From Pseudomonas rubra (lineage in GTDB: Bacteria > Pseudomonadota > Gammaproteobacteria > Pseudomonadales > Pseudomonadaceae): a stretch of DNA of 64,000 nt. Below are positions 19,610 to 28,739 of this stretch, in pieces. Position 1 is the stretch's first letter. Every line of letters starts with the position of its first letter. Below the pieces are notes generated by a model. The model saw only the letters and a program-made list of their open reading frames with translations, was not told where the DNA came from and ran no database searches. Both the position numbers and the translations under genes were made by a program. The stretch covers positions 114,128-178,127 of the forward strand of contig NZ_JAMDGZ010000012.1 in NCBI RefSeq assembly GCF_028656935.1, given 5' to 3'.

Positions 19610-20621
19610 TAACCGAGCCCTTACCGCCAAACTGACCCGTGTCGACAAGGCTGCGATTCTGCTGCTGTCGCTGGGTGAAACCGATGCTGCGCAGGTGCTG
19701 CGGCACATGGGCCCCAAGGAAGTGCAGCGGGTCGGTGTGGCCATGGCGCAGATGGGCAACGTCCATCGCGAGCAGGTCGAGCAGGTGATGAGCGAGTTTG
19801 TCGAGATCGTCGGCGACCAGACCAGTCTGGGCGTCGGTTCCGACGGCTACATCCGCAAGATGCTTACCCAGGCTCTGGGCGAGGACAAGGCCAACGGCCT
19901 GATCGACCGCATCCTGCTCGGTGGCAACACCAGCGGCCTGGACAGCCTCAAGTGGATGGAACCGCGTGCGGTAGCCGACGTCATCCGCTACGAGCACCCA
20001 CAGATCCAGGCCATTGTGGTGGCGTACCTGGACCCGGACCAGGCCGGTGAGGTGCTGGGCAACTTCGACCACAAGGTACGCCTGGACATCATCCTGCGCG
20101 TCTCGTCGCTCAATACCGTCCAGCCAGCAGCGCTCAAGGAACTGAACCAGATCCTCGAGAAGCAGTTCTCCGGCAACTCCAACGCCGCGCGGACTACCCT
20201 GGGTGGTATCAAGCGGGCTGCAGATATCATGAACTTCCTCGACAGTTCCGTGGAAGGCCAACTGATGGATGCGATCCGCGACATCGATGGCGAGCTCTCC
20301 GAGCAGATCGAAGACCTGATGTTTGTCTTCAACAACCTGGCCGATGTCGACGATCGCGGCATCCAGGCGCTGTTGCGCGAAGTTTCCTCCGATGTGCTGG
20401 TGGTGTCGCTCAAGGGTGCCGACGAGAAGGTCAAGGAGAAGATCTTCAAGAACATGTCCAAACGTGCCTCGGAGCTGCTGCGCGACGACCTCGAGGCCAA
20501 GGGCCCGGTACGCGTCAGCGACGTCGAGACGGCGCAGAAGGAAATCCTCACCATCGCCCGCCGTATGGCCGAAGCCGGAGAAATCGTCCTCGGCGGCAAG
20601 GGCGGCGAAGAGATGATCTAA
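19602..20621 (+). CDS. fliG: Flagellar motor switch protein FliG
   Basis: A 339-residue C-ring protein joining FliF to FliM and contacting the stator. Three FliG domains are present: N (about 10-105), middle with EHPQ (Glu-His at about 128-131), and C (about 240-335) with the charged helix that meets MotA/MotC. Length and C-terminal charged residues are normal. Coupled to fliF by overlap and followed by a REP palindrome before fliH. Confidence 0.97.
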   Translation: MSDNRALTAKLTRVDKAAILLLSLGETDAAQVLRHMGPKEVQRVGVAMAQMGNVHREQVEQVMSEFVEIVGDQTSLGVGSDGYIRKMLTQALGEDKANGLIDRILLGGNTSGLDSLKWMEPRAVADVIRYEHPQIQAIVVAYLDPDQAGEVLGNFDHKVRLDIILRVSSLNTVQPAALKELNQILEKQFSGNSNAARTTLGGIKRAADIMNFLDSSVEGQLMDAIRDIDGELSEQIEDLMFVFNNLADVDDRGIQALLREVSSDVLVVSLKGADEKVKEKIFKNMSKRASELLRDDLEAKGPVRVSDVETAQKEILTIARRMAEAGEIVLGGKGGEEMI

Positions 20622-20628
20622 GACCTTG

Positions 20629-20683
20629 TCGCGGGGCAAGCCCGCTCCCACAGAGATTCTGTAGGAGCGGGCTTGCCCCGCGA
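20629..20683. repeat. REP palindrome (inverted REP pair) between fliG and fliH
   Basis: TCGCGGGGCAAGCCCGCTCC and its exact reverse complement are separated by 15 bases. The same 20-bp element recurs at 46.88 kb and 63.95 kb. Unusually, it sits inside an operon. Confidence 0.9.
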
Positions 20684-20705
20684 TGTTTTGTGAGTGCGTG
20701 CAATC

Positions 20706-21467
20706 ATGTCAACCAACGAGCACCTGAGTGAGCTGATTCGCGCCAACGAGGTCGAGGACTTCGATCGCTGGGCGCTGCCCAGTTTCGACCCGGAGCCCGA
20801 GCCTGAGCCGGAGCCCGAGCCTGAAGCGCTTCAGGACGAGATCGAAGAAGTGCCGCTGGAAGAAGTCCAGCCGCTGACCCTCGAAGAGCTCGAAAGCATC
20901 CGTCAGGAAGCCTACAACGAAGGTTTCGCCACCGGTGAGCGCGAGGGCTTTCACAGCACTCAGCTCAAGGTTCGCCAGGAAGCCGAACAGGCCCTGGGCG
21001 CCAAGCTTGCCAGCCTCGAGCAGGTCATGGCGCACCTGCTCGAGCCGATCGCCGAACAAGACAGCCAGATTGAAAAGGCAGTGGTGCATCTGGTCGCTCA
21101 TATCGCCCGGGAGGTGATTGGCCGTGAGTTGCGCAGCGACTCCAGCCATATCAGCCAGGTGCTGCGTGAAGCCCTTAAACTGCTGCCCATGGGCGCCGAA
21201 AACATCCGCATCCATATCAATCCGCAGGATTTCGAGCTGGTCAAAGCCCTGCGCGAGCGGCACGAGGAGCGCTGGAAGCTGCTCGAGGACGAAGATTTGC
21301 TGGCGGGCGGCTGTCGTATTGAAACCGACCACAGCCGCATCGACGCAACCATGGAAACCCGTATGGAAAAGGCCGTGGCGCAATTGTTCGATCAGCTCCA
21401 CGATCAAGGCCTGCACCCGGCCGCGCCGGACCTGCAGGTCGAACTGGACAGCTTAGATGCGCCTTGA
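20706..21467 (+). CDS. fliH: Flagellar assembly protein FliH
   Basis: A 253-residue negative regulator and stator of the FliI ATPase. ATG 20706 ([10 protein letters not shown]) is preferred; the GTG at 20694 also lacks a clear ribosome site. The N-terminal part has an acidic E-P repeat (about 33-45). The central coiled region and C-terminal FliH/YscL domain (about 120-240) are typical. The proximal REP may weaken or set its expression. It overlaps fliI by 11 bp. Confidence 0.93.
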   Translation: MSTNEHLSELIRANEVEDFDRWALPSFDPEPEPEPEPEPEALQDEIEEVPLEEVQPLTLEELESIRQEAYNEGFATGEREGFHSTQLKVRQEAEQALGAKLASLEQVMAHLLEPIAEQDSQIEKAVVHLVAHIAREVIGRELRSDSSHISQVLREALKLLPMGAENIRIHINPQDFELVKALRERHEERWKLLEDEDLLAGGCRIETDHSRIDATMETRMEKAVAQLFDQLHDQGLHPAAPDLQVELDSLDAP

Positions 21468-22821
21468 GCGAACCAGCTTCGGCAAGCGCCTGGGCGGCTA
21501 TGCCGATGCCGTCAATTTACCGGCTCAACCGGTGGTCGAGGGCCGTCTGCTGCGCATGGTCGGCCTGACACTGGAGGCTGAAGGCCTGCGCGCTGCGGTG
21601 GGCAGCCGTTGCGTGGTGATCAACGATGACAGCTACCACCCGGTTCGGGTCGAAGCCGAAGTCATGGGGTTTGCCGGCGGCAAGGTGTTCCTTATGCCGG
21701 TTGGCAGTGTCGCTGGCATTGCCCCGGGCGCCCGCGTGGTGCCGCTGGCTGACAGCGGCCGCTTGCCCATGGGCATGAGCATGCTCGGGCGGGTGCTCGA
21801 TGGCGCCGGGCGCGCCCTGGATGGCAAGGGCGGGATGAAAGCCGAAGACTGGGTGCCGATGGATGGTCCGACCATCAACCCGCTCAATCGCGATCCCATC
21901 AGCCAGCCGCTGGATGTTGGTATTCGCAGCATCAACGGTTTGTTGACGGTCGGTCGTGGCCAGCGCCTGGGGCTGTTTGCCGGTACCGGCGTCGGTAAGA
22001 GTGTGCTGCTGGGCATGATGACCCGCTTCACCGAGGCGGACATCATTGTCGTCGGCCTGATCGGTGAGCGGGGTCGTGAGGTCAAGGAATTCATCGAGCA
22101 TATTCTCGGCGAAGAGGGTCTCAAACGCTCGGTGGTGGTTGCCTCGCCGGCTGACGATGCGCCGCTGATGCGCTTGCGCGCGGCAATGTACTGCACGCGT
22201 ATCGCTGAGTATTTTCGCGACAAGGGCAAGAACGTTCTGTTGCTGATGGACTCGCTAACCCGCTTCGCCCAGGCCCAGCGGGAAATCGCCCTGGCCATCG
22301 GTGAACCGCCGGCGACCAAGGGCTATCCGCCGTCGGTGTTCGCCAAGCTGCCCAAGCTTGTGGAGCGCGCCGGTAATGGTGAGGCTGGTGGTGGCTCGAT
22401 CACTGCGTTCTATACAGTGCTCTCCGAGGGCGATGACCAGCAGGATCCGATCGCCGACTCGGCGCGGGGGGTGCTCGACGGGCATATCGTGCTGTCCCGG
22501 CGCCTGGCCGAGGAAGGGCATTACCCGGCGATCGATATTGAGGCCTCGATCAGCCGGGTCATGCCGCAGGTGGTCAGCCCCGAGCAAATGACCGAAGCGC
22601 AGCAGTTCAAACAGTTGTGGTCGCGCTTGTCGCAGAGTCGTGACCTGATCAGCGTCGGTGCCTATGTGGCCGGTGGCGATGCTGAGACCGACCTTGCCAT
22701 TGCCCTGCAGCCGCGCCTGGTGCACTTCTTGCGCCAGGCCCTGAACGACAATGTTGGCATGCAGCAAAGCCGCGAGCACCTGGCAGGCGTGTTTGCCCCT
22801 TTGCCCGCGGCAGGCGGCTGA
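21457..22821 (+). CDS. fliI: Flagellum-specific ATPase FliI
   Basis: A 454-residue F1-beta-like ATPase that energises and orders export of flagellar substrates. Walker A is [12 protein letters not shown] (about 171-182), Walker [14 protein letters not shown] (about 262-274), and the arginine-containing [19 protein letters not shown] block follows. Full length. Start coupled to fliH. Confidence 0.98.
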   Translation: MRLERTSFGKRLGGYADAVNLPAQPVVEGRLLRMVGLTLEAEGLRAAVGSRCVVINDDSYHPVRVEAEVMGFAGGKVFLMPVGSVAGIAPGARVVPLADSGRLPMGMSMLGRVLDGAGRALDGKGGMKAEDWVPMDGPTINPLNRDPISQPLDVGIRSINGLLTVGRGQRLGLFAGTGVGKSVLLGMMTRFTEADIIVVGLIGERGREVKEFIEHILGEEGLKRSVVVASPADDAPLMRLRAAMYCTRIAEYFRDKGKNVLLLMDSLTRFAQAQREIALAIGEPPATKGYPPSVFAKLPKLVERAGNGEAGGGSITAFYTVLSEGDDQQDPIADSARGVLDGHIVLSRRLAEEGHYPAIDIEASISRVMPQVVSPEQMTEAQQFKQLWSRLSQSRDLISVGAYVAGGDAETDLAIALQPRLVHFLRQALNDNVGMQQSREHLAGVFAPLPAAGG

Positions 22822-22827
22822 TAGGCC

Positions 22828-23280
22828 GTGGCCCAGCCCAGCCGTGCCGCGCGTCTGACGCCAGTGGTGGAAATGGCGGAAAGCGCAGAGCGCCAGGCCG
22901 CCAAGCGCCTGGGGCAATTCCAGCAGCAGGTGAGCCTGGCCGAGGCCAAGCTCAGCGAACTCGACCGCTTTCGCGCAGACTACCAATTGCAGTGGATCGC
23001 CCGGGGCGGGCAGGGCGTGTCCGGTAGTTGGCTGGTCAGCTATCAGGGCTTTCTCGCTCAGCTGGAGACCGCCATGACCCAGCAGCGCCAGAGCCTGGCC
23101 TGGCACCAGAACAACCTCAAGAACGCCCGTGGCACCTGGCAGCAGGCCTATGCCCGGGTCGAGGGTTTGCGCAAGCTGGTACAGCGCTACATTGACGAGG
23201 CGCGGATGATCGAGGACAAGCGCGAGCAAAAGCTGCTCGATGAGCTGTCCCAGCGTCTGCCGCGTCACGACCGCTATTGA
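22828..23280 (+). CDS. fliJ: Flagellar export protein FliJ
   Basis: A 150-residue coiled-coil protein that acts as the central stalk of the FliH-FliI ATPase and recycles chaperones. The GTG start (AQPSRAARLTPVVEM) fits family N-termini. Residues about 15-140 form a long antiparallel coiled coil rich in Q, A, E and R. Begins 6 bp after fliI. Confidence 0.92.
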   Translation: MAQPSRAARLTPVVEMAESAERQAAKRLGQFQQQVSLAEAKLSELDRFRADYQLQWIARGGQGVSGSWLVSYQGFLAQLETAMTQQRQSLAWHQNNLKNARGTWQQAYARVEGLRKLVQRYIDEARMIEDKREQKLLDELSQRLPRHDRY

Positions 23281-23373
23281 CCTGTACATTGATCGGCACG
23301 GCTTGCTGGCGGGTGGCCGGGCTGCTAAACCTTCTAGATGTCTGCAATCGTCGCAATGGAAGGAATCATCGAC

Positions 23374-23679
23374 ATGGCAGTTGTATCTGAAGTATCCCCG
23401 GATGGGAAAAAACTGACGATAAAGGTCAAAGGCCGGTTTGACTTCGGCAAGCATCAGGAGTTTCGCGAGGCTTACGAGCGCAAGCCGAAGATGCCGGACT
23501 CGGTGGTGGTCGACCTCAAGGAAGCCACTTACTTGGACAGTTCGGCGCTGGGCATGCTGCTGCTCCTGCGCGATCATGCTGGCGGCGACGATTCGGAAAT
23601 ACGCGTGGTCAACACCAGCTCCGATGTCCGAAAAATCCTCGCCATCTCCAATTTCGACAAGCTGTTCGACATCACTTGA
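23374..23679 (+). CDS. hsbA: STAS anti-anti-sigma factor (HsbA-like)
   Basis: A 101-residue SpoIIAA/STAS protein. ATG 23374 follows GGAAGGA; upstream ATGs at 23338 and 23356 lack ribosome sites. The motif YLDSSALGMLLLL holds the phosphoacceptor serine (Ser56 or Ser57). In P. aeruginosa HsbA is phosphorylated and dephosphorylated by HsbR. Unphosphorylated HsbA binds the anti-sigma factor FlgM and frees FliA; phosphorylated HsbA favours the diguanylate cyclase HsbD. It starts 93 bp after fliJ and overlaps hsbR. Confidence 0.85.
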   Translation: MAVVSEVSPDGKKLTIKVKGRFDFGKHQEFREAYERKPKMPDSVVVDLKEATYLDSSALGMLLLLRDHAGGDDSEIRVVNTSSDVRKILAISNFDKLFDIT

Positions 23680-25391
23680 GCCAGTTCGCCCATGATCTGG
23701 AAGCGCTCACCGTACTGATCGCCGAGGATGGTGCGGCTGATCGCCTGCTGCTTGCCACCATCGTGCGCAAGCAAGGGCACCAGGTGCTTACTGCCGAGAA
23801 CGGCGAGCAGGCCGTGGCGCTGTTCGCGCAGCAGCGCCCCAGCCTGGTCTTGCTTGATGCCTTGATGCCGGTCATGGACGGTTTCGAGGCGGCGCGACAG
23901 ATCAAGGCGCTGGCGGGTGAGGCCCTGGTGCCGATCATTTTTCTGACCTCATTGAGTGAAGAGCATGCACTGGTGCGTTGCCTTGAGGCGGGTGGTGACG
24001 ATTTTCTGGCTAAGCCCTACAGTCCGGTGATCCTTGCCGCCAAAATCAAGGCGATGGACCGGTTGCGTCGACTGCAGGCTACGGTGCTGGAGCAGCGTGA
24101 CCAGATTGCCCGCCATCACAATCACCTGCTCAACGAGCAGCGAGTGGCCAAGGCGGTGTTCGATCAGGTGGCGCACGCCGGGTGCCTGAGTGCGTCGAAT
24201 ATCCGCTACCTGCAATCACCCTACGCCTTGTTCAACGGTGACTTGCTGTTGGCGGCCTTTACCCCGGCGGGTGATATGCACGTGTTGCTCGGCGATTTTA
24301 CCGGGCACGGTTTGCCGGCAGCGGTGGGGGCGATGCCCTTGGCGGAGGTGTTTTATGGCATGACCGCCAAGGGCTATGGCCTGGCCGAAACCTTGCGCGA
24401 GATGAATGCCAAGCTCAAGCGCATCCTGCCGGTGGGTATGTTCTGTTGCGCCTTGCTGCTCAACTTGAGTTTTCAGCGGCGGGTGGTCGAGGTGTGGAAT
24501 GGCGGCATGCCGGATGGCTATCTGCTGCCGGCCGGTGGCGGCGAGCCATTGCCGTTGATTTCGCGTCATTTGCCATTAGGTGTTCTGGCGCCGGAGCGCT
24601 TCAATGACACCACTGAGGTCTTGCCTCTGGCGTTGGGCGAGCGCTTGTTTCTGCTATCTGATGGCGTCGTCGACACCAGTGATGAGCATGATCAGTTGTT
24701 CGGCGTCGAGCGGTTGCGTCGGGTGTTGAGCGCCAACCGCCAGCCAGCGCTGTTGTTCGAGGAGGTGCTGCAGGCGCTGGAGCAGTTTCGCGGGCGTTCC
24801 CGGGATGACGTCAGCCTGCTCGATATCGAAGTGGTCGAGCCGCAGGTGTTGTCACCGCCACCGGTGATCTACTCTGATAGTGGCCAGTCCAGCCCGCTGG
24901 ACTGGTCATTGCAGTTCGAGTTTCGTGCCGAAACGCTAAAGCGTTTCAATCCGTTACCGTACCTGCTGCAACTGCTGCAAGAAATTCATGGTCTGCGGGC
25001 CCAGGGCGGGGCGTTGCACAGCGTGCTCACCGAGCTGTATTCCAATGCCCTGGAGCACGGCGTGTTGGGCCTGGACTCTGCGCTCAAACGCGATGCGCAG
25101 GGCTTTGCCGCCTATTATCAGGTGCGCAATGAGCGCCTGCAGGCGTTGTGCGATGGGTTTATCCGTGTGTCTTTGCGGGTGGAGCCGGATCGTCAGGGCG
25201 GGCGTCTGATTATCGAGGTCGAAGATAGCGGCCAGGGCTTCAATGTGAGTAAAGTGCTGGCCAGGTCGGTGTCCGAACAAGGGTTGTGCGGGCGCGGGCT
25301 GAATCTTGTACGCCGGTTGAGCCGGCGCGCCGAATGGGCCGACGAGGGGCGTCGCGCATGCGTGGAGTTCGCCTGGGAGGCTCTGGCATAA
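23676..25391 (+). CDS. hsbR: HsbR-like response regulator with PP2C phosphatase and kinase domains
   Basis: A 571-residue three-domain regulator starting at a TTG that overlaps the hsbA stop. The receiver domain (about 10-130) has Asp61 in LLDALMPVMDG. The SpoIIE/PP2C phosphatase domain (about 190-390) has LGDFTGHGLPA and LFLLSDGVVD. The C-terminal HATPase anti-sigma kinase domain (about 430-571) has LYSNALEHG and GRGLNLVRRL. By analogy, HptB phosphorylates the receiver, which activates dephosphorylation of HsbA. Gene order hsbA-hsbR-hptB is complete here. Confidence 0.87.
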   Translation: MSQFAHDLEALTVLIAEDGAADRLLLATIVRKQGHQVLTAENGEQAVALFAQQRPSLVLLDALMPVMDGFEAARQIKALAGEALVPIIFLTSLSEEHALVRCLEAGGDDFLAKPYSPVILAAKIKAMDRLRRLQATVLEQRDQIARHHNHLLNEQRVAKAVFDQVAHAGCLSASNIRYLQSPYALFNGDLLLAAFTPAGDMHVLLGDFTGHGLPAAVGAMPLAEVFYGMTAKGYGLAETLREMNAKLKRILPVGMFCCALLLNLSFQRRVVEVWNGGMPDGYLLPAGGGEPLPLISRHLPLGVLAPERFNDTTEVLPLALGERLFLLSDGVVDTSDEHDQLFGVERLRRVLSANRQPALLFEEVLQALEQFRGRSRDDVSLLDIEVVEPQVLSPPPVIYSDSGQSSPLDWSLQFEFRAETLKRFNPLPYLLQLLQEIHGLRAQGGALHSVLTELYSNALEHGVLGLDSALKRDAQGFAAYYQVRNERLQALCDGFIRVSLRVEPDRQGGRLIIEVEDSGQGFNVSKVLARSVSEQGLCGRGLNLVRRLSRRAEWADEGRRACVEFAWEALA

Positions 25392-25416
25392 TCCAACTTG
25401 ATCAAGGAGTGAGCAA

Positions 25417-25764
25417 GTGTCCGACAGTCACATCGATCGCGAGGTGCTCAGCGACCTGCAGGAGGTCATGGAAGATGGCTACCTGCAATTGCTGGAGACC
25501 TTTCTTGAAGATTCCGAAAAACGCCTCAGCCAGTTGCATGAAGCCAAGAGTGCCGATGAACTGGCGCATGCTGCGCACAGCTTCAAGGGCAGTAGCAGCA
25601 ACATGGGGGCTGTGGCGTTGGCCGAGCTGTGCCGGCAACTGGAGGATCGAGTCAACCAGGGGCCCTTGCAGGGTATCGAGGATCTGATCAACCAGATCGA
25701 TCGTGAGTACAGTGCGGTGCGTGCCCTGTACCGCGCTGAATGCCAGCGCGTGTCGAGTGAATAG
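25417..25764 (+). CDS. hptB: Histidine phosphotransfer protein HptB
   Basis: A 115-residue Hpt domain with phospho-histidine His54 in AHSFKGSSSNMGA. GTG start with AAGGAG upstream. In P. aeruginosa HptB takes phosphate from hybrid kinases (RetS, PA1611, PA1976, SagS) and passes it to HsbR. It controls motility, the Gac/Rsm pathway and biofilm. It follows hsbR by 25 bp and precedes the fliK promoter. Confidence 0.88.
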   Translation: MSDSHIDREVLSDLQEVMEDGYLQLLETFLEDSEKRLSQLHEAKSADELAHAAHSFKGSSSNMGAVALAELCRQLEDRVNQGPLQGIEDLINQIDREYSAVRALYRAECQRVSSE

Positions 25765-25771
25765 GCAAAGC

Positions 25772-25787
25772 TGGCGCTAATTTTGCT
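25772..25787 (+). promoter_or_regulatory. Sigma54 promoter of fliK
   Basis: TGGCGCTAATTTTGCT with exact GG-N10-GC spacing, in the 71-bp gap between hptB and fliK. Confidence 0.85.
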
Positions 25788-25835
25788 TGGTCTTCGCTAA
25801 TTCACGTTTACGACCCCTGTAGCGGAGACTCCTAC

Positions 25836-27125
25836 ATGCCTGTCGCCTCCAATCCCCTGCTGCAAACCAGTGCCGTGGCAAAGCCTTCGCGTGCCGCTGG
25901 CGGTGCGCCGGATAAACCGCTGCAGGCTAGCAACGACAAGGCTTCGGGCTTTTCCGAAGTGTATGCCAAGCAATCGCGTGAGGCCGCCCCGGCTGCCGCC
26001 GATAGCGCGGTGCGCGACAAGCCCGCAGCGCCAACACCTGCTTCGGATAGCGGCAGCAATACGCCGAAGGTTGCCGGCAGCGGCAAGAACTTGCCAGACG
26101 ATCAGGGCAGTCCCGAGGTCGATCCCGCACTGGTGCCTGATCCTACGTTGCTCGATCCCAGTCTGGTGGCAGGTCAAGTGACCGATGCCCAGCCGGGGGC
26201 GCAGTTGATCCAGGCCCAGGCCGAGGCAGTCGCGCCAGTGGTTCAGGCCGCTGTGGCGCAGTTGCAGGCGCAGGCTGCGGTGGTGAGCCCGCCGGTGGCC
26301 GAAGCACCCGAGTTCGATCCTGAGGCCGATCCACTGGCCGATCTGCCTGCCTTGCGCATGGCCCTTGAGCAAAGTGCCCAGGCCCAGGGCACTACGTCTG
26401 CCCATGCCGCCAGCAAAGTGGGCAATGCCCAGCCTGAAGCGTCAGCCGCGCAGCCTGCCGTCAATACACTGGCGGCCTTGCTTGACAAGCCGGGCGCGGA
26501 TGCCGAACAGGGTGAGCCAGGCGAGAAGGCCTTCGCGGGTCTTATCGACGATGGCCTGAAGGATCTGAAAAGCGCATCGAGCGATACCCGTGTCGACAAC
26601 TTTGCCGAGCGCCTGAGCCACCTGACCCAGGCAGCTACGGCCAAGACGGCCAATGCTGTGCCGGTCGCGACTCCGCTCAATCAGCCGTTGGCGATGAATC
26701 AGGGTGGCTGGACCGAAGGCTTGGTCAACCGGGTCATGTACCTGTCCAGCCAGAACCTGAAGTCGGCGGACATCAAGCTTGAGCCAGCGGAGCTTGGGCG
26801 CCTGGATATTCGTGTCAACCTGGCGCCGGAGCAGCAGGCCCAGGTGACCTTCATCAGTGGTCACGTTGGTGTACGCGAAGCGCTGGAAAACCAGGTGCAC
26901 CGCCTCAAGGAAATGTTTGCCCAGCAGGGGTTGGGGCAGCCGGACGTCAACGTTGCCGATCAGTCCCGTGGCGGCCAGCAGCAGGGCGCCCAGGACACGC
27001 CGAAGCTCAGTGGCGTGGCAGCGCGACGCAATGAGGCTGCTGAATCTACTGAAATCGCACCCGGTGCAATGCCGGTCGAGCAACAGTCGGTTGTGGGTTC
27101 AAGTGCCGTGGATTTCTACGCCTGA
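25836..27125 (+). CDS. fliK: Flagellar hook-length control protein FliK
   Basis: A 429-residue exported ruler protein that switches export from hook to filament substrates. The first 270 residues are disordered and rich in Ala, Pro, Gln and Asp, as usual. The conserved Flg_hook domain (about 285-375) contains IKLEPAELGRLDIRVNLAPE and VREALENQVHRLKEM. The C-terminus is Gln-rich. AGCGGAG precedes the ATG. Confidence 0.95.
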   Translation: MPVASNPLLQTSAVAKPSRAAGGAPDKPLQASNDKASGFSEVYAKQSREAAPAAADSAVRDKPAAPTPASDSGSNTPKVAGSGKNLPDDQGSPEVDPALVPDPTLLDPSLVAGQVTDAQPGAQLIQAQAEAVAPVVQAAVAQLQAQAAVVSPPVAEAPEFDPEADPLADLPALRMALEQSAQAQGTTSAHAASKVGNAQPEASAAQPAVNTLAALLDKPGADAEQGEPGEKAFAGLIDDGLKDLKSASSDTRVDNFAERLSHLTQAATAKTANAVPVATPLNQPLAMNQGGWTEGLVNRVMYLSSQNLKSADIKLEPAELGRLDIRVNLAPEQQAQVTFISGHVGVREALENQVHRLKEMFAQQGLGQPDVNVADQSRGGQQQGAQDTPKLSGVAARRNEAAESTEIAPGAMPVEQQSVVGSSAVDFYA

Positions 27126-27155
27126 TTGCGGGGCAAGTCGCACCCCAGGCAAATC

Positions 27156-27171
27156 TGGCATAACACTTGCT
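27156..27171 (+). promoter_or_regulatory. Sigma54 promoter of the fliL operon
   Basis: TGGCATAACACTTGCT with exact GG-N10-GC spacing, 50 bp before fliL. Confidence 0.9.
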
Positions 27172-27220
27172 CAACCCTCGCCATGTGACTGAAATCTCCG
27201 ATGAATGACGGATTATTGGC

Positions 27221-27715
27221 ATGGCGAAGAGCGAAGTAGAAAAAGACCCCGCCGCTAAAGGCAAACTCAAGCTGATCCTGCTGGTGGTGCTGGCATTGCT
27301 GCTGGCCATCGGTCTGTCGGTTGGCGCCACCTGGTTCTTCCTGCACAAGTCCGAGGACAAGCCTGCGGTCGATCCGGCCCTGGCCAACCTCAAGCCTGCA
27401 GCGATCTACGAGCCCCTGGCGCCGGCTTTCGTGGTCAACTTCAACCAGAACGGTCGCCAGCGCTACATGCAGGTGAGCATTACCATGCAGGGTCGTGATC
27501 AGGCGGCGCTGGATGCGCTCAAGGTGCACATGCCGGTGATACGCAACAACCTGGTGATGCTGTTCTCAGGGCAGGGTTTTGACACTTTGTCGAGCCCAGT
27601 GGGCCAGGAAATGCTCCGCCAGAAGGCCACTGCCAGTGTTCAGGAAGTGGCGCAGAAGGAAGTCGGCAAGCCGGTCGTCGACCAGTTGCTGTTCACCAAT
27701 TTCGTATTGCAGTAG
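27221..27715 (+). CDS. fliL: Flagellar basal body-associated protein FliL
   Basis: A 164-residue single-pass inner membrane protein. The transmembrane segment at about 18-40 (LILLVVLALLLAIGLSVGA) is followed by a periplasmic stomatin-like FliL domain (about 65-164) with FVVNFNQNGRQRYMQVSI. It associates with stators and supports torque. First gene of the fliLMNOPQR-flhB run. Confidence 0.96.
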   Translation: MAKSEVEKDPAAKGKLKLILLVVLALLLAIGLSVGATWFFLHKSEDKPAVDPALANLKPAAIYEPLAPAFVVNFNQNGRQRYMQVSITMQGRDQAALDALKVHMPVIRNNLVMLFSGQGFDTLSSPVGQEMLRQKATASVQEVAQKEVGKPVVDQLLFTNFVLQ

Positions 27716-27724
27716 GAGCCCCAG

Positions 27725-28693
27725 ATGGCCGTGCAGGACCTGCTGTCCCAGGATGAAATCGATGCCTTGTTGCATGGTGTCGACGATGGTTTGGTGCAAA
27801 CTGAAAGTAATGCCGAGCCCGGCAGTATCAAAAGTTATGACCTGACCAGCCAGGATCGGATCGTCCGCGGACGCATGCCGACCCTGGAGATGATCAACGA
27901 GCGCTTTGCCCGCTATACCCGCATCAGCATGTTCAACCTGCTGCGTCGCTCAGCCGACGTGGCGGTAGGTGGCGTGCAGGTGATGAAGTTTGGTGAGTAC
28001 GTGCATTCGCTGTACGTCCCCACCAGCCTCAACCTGGTGAAGATCAAGCCGCTGCGCGGTACCTCGTTGTTCATTCTTGATGCCAAGCTGGTGTTCAAGC
28101 TGGTGGACAACTTCTTCGGTGGCGACGGTCGTCACGCCAAGATCGAAGGGCGGGAGTTCACGCCGACCGAGTTGCGGGTGGTGCGCATGGTGCTGGACCA
28201 GGCGTTCGTCGACCTCAAAGAAGCCTGGCAGGCGATCATGCCGGTCAACTTCGAGTACATCAACTCGGAGGTCAACCCGGCCATGGCCAACATCGTCGGC
28301 CCGAGCGAAGCGGTGGTGGTCTCGACCTTCCACATCGAGCTCGATGGTGGCGGTGGTGACCTGCACGTGACCATGCCGTACTCGATGATCGAGCCGGTGC
28401 GCGAGATGCTCGATGCCGGTTTCCAGTCCGACCTGGACGACCAGGACGAGCGCTGGATCAAGGCCCTGCGCGAAGACGTGCTGGATGTCAGCGTGCCGCT
28501 GAGCGCCACGGTTGCCCGTCGCCAGCTGAAGCTGCGCGACATCCTGCACATGCAGCCGGGCGATGTTATTCCGGTCGAGCTGCCGGATGAGCTGATCCTG
28601 CGGGCCAACGGCGTGCCGTCGTTCAAGGCCAAGCTGGGTTCGCACAAGGGCAACCTGGCCCTGCAGATTATCGATCCGATCGAGCGCCGCTGA
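27725..28693 (+). CDS. fliM: Flagellar motor switch protein FliM
   Basis: A 322-residue C-ring protein. The N-terminal peptide LLSQDEIDALLHG (6-18) is the binding site for phosphorylated CheY. The middle CheC-like domain (about 45-230) binds FliG, and the C-terminal SpoA domain (about 245-320) pairs with FliN. Starts 9 bp after fliL with an AGGAG ribosome site. Confidence 0.98.
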   Translation: MAVQDLLSQDEIDALLHGVDDGLVQTESNAEPGSIKSYDLTSQDRIVRGRMPTLEMINERFARYTRISMFNLLRRSADVAVGGVQVMKFGEYVHSLYVPTSLNLVKIKPLRGTSLFILDAKLVFKLVDNFFGGDGRHAKIEGREFTPTELRVVRMVLDQAFVDLKEAWQAIMPVNFEYINSEVNPAMANIVGPSEAVVVSTFHIELDGGGGDLHVTMPYSMIEPVREMLDAGFQSDLDDQDERWIKALREDVLDVSVPLSATVARRQLKLRDILHMQPGDVIPVELPDELILRANGVPSFKAKLGSHKGNLALQIIDPIERR

Positions 28694-28739
28694 GGCGCTT
28701 GCGGTTCCAACTCCGAATTGATTGCCCGTCGAGGACAAA

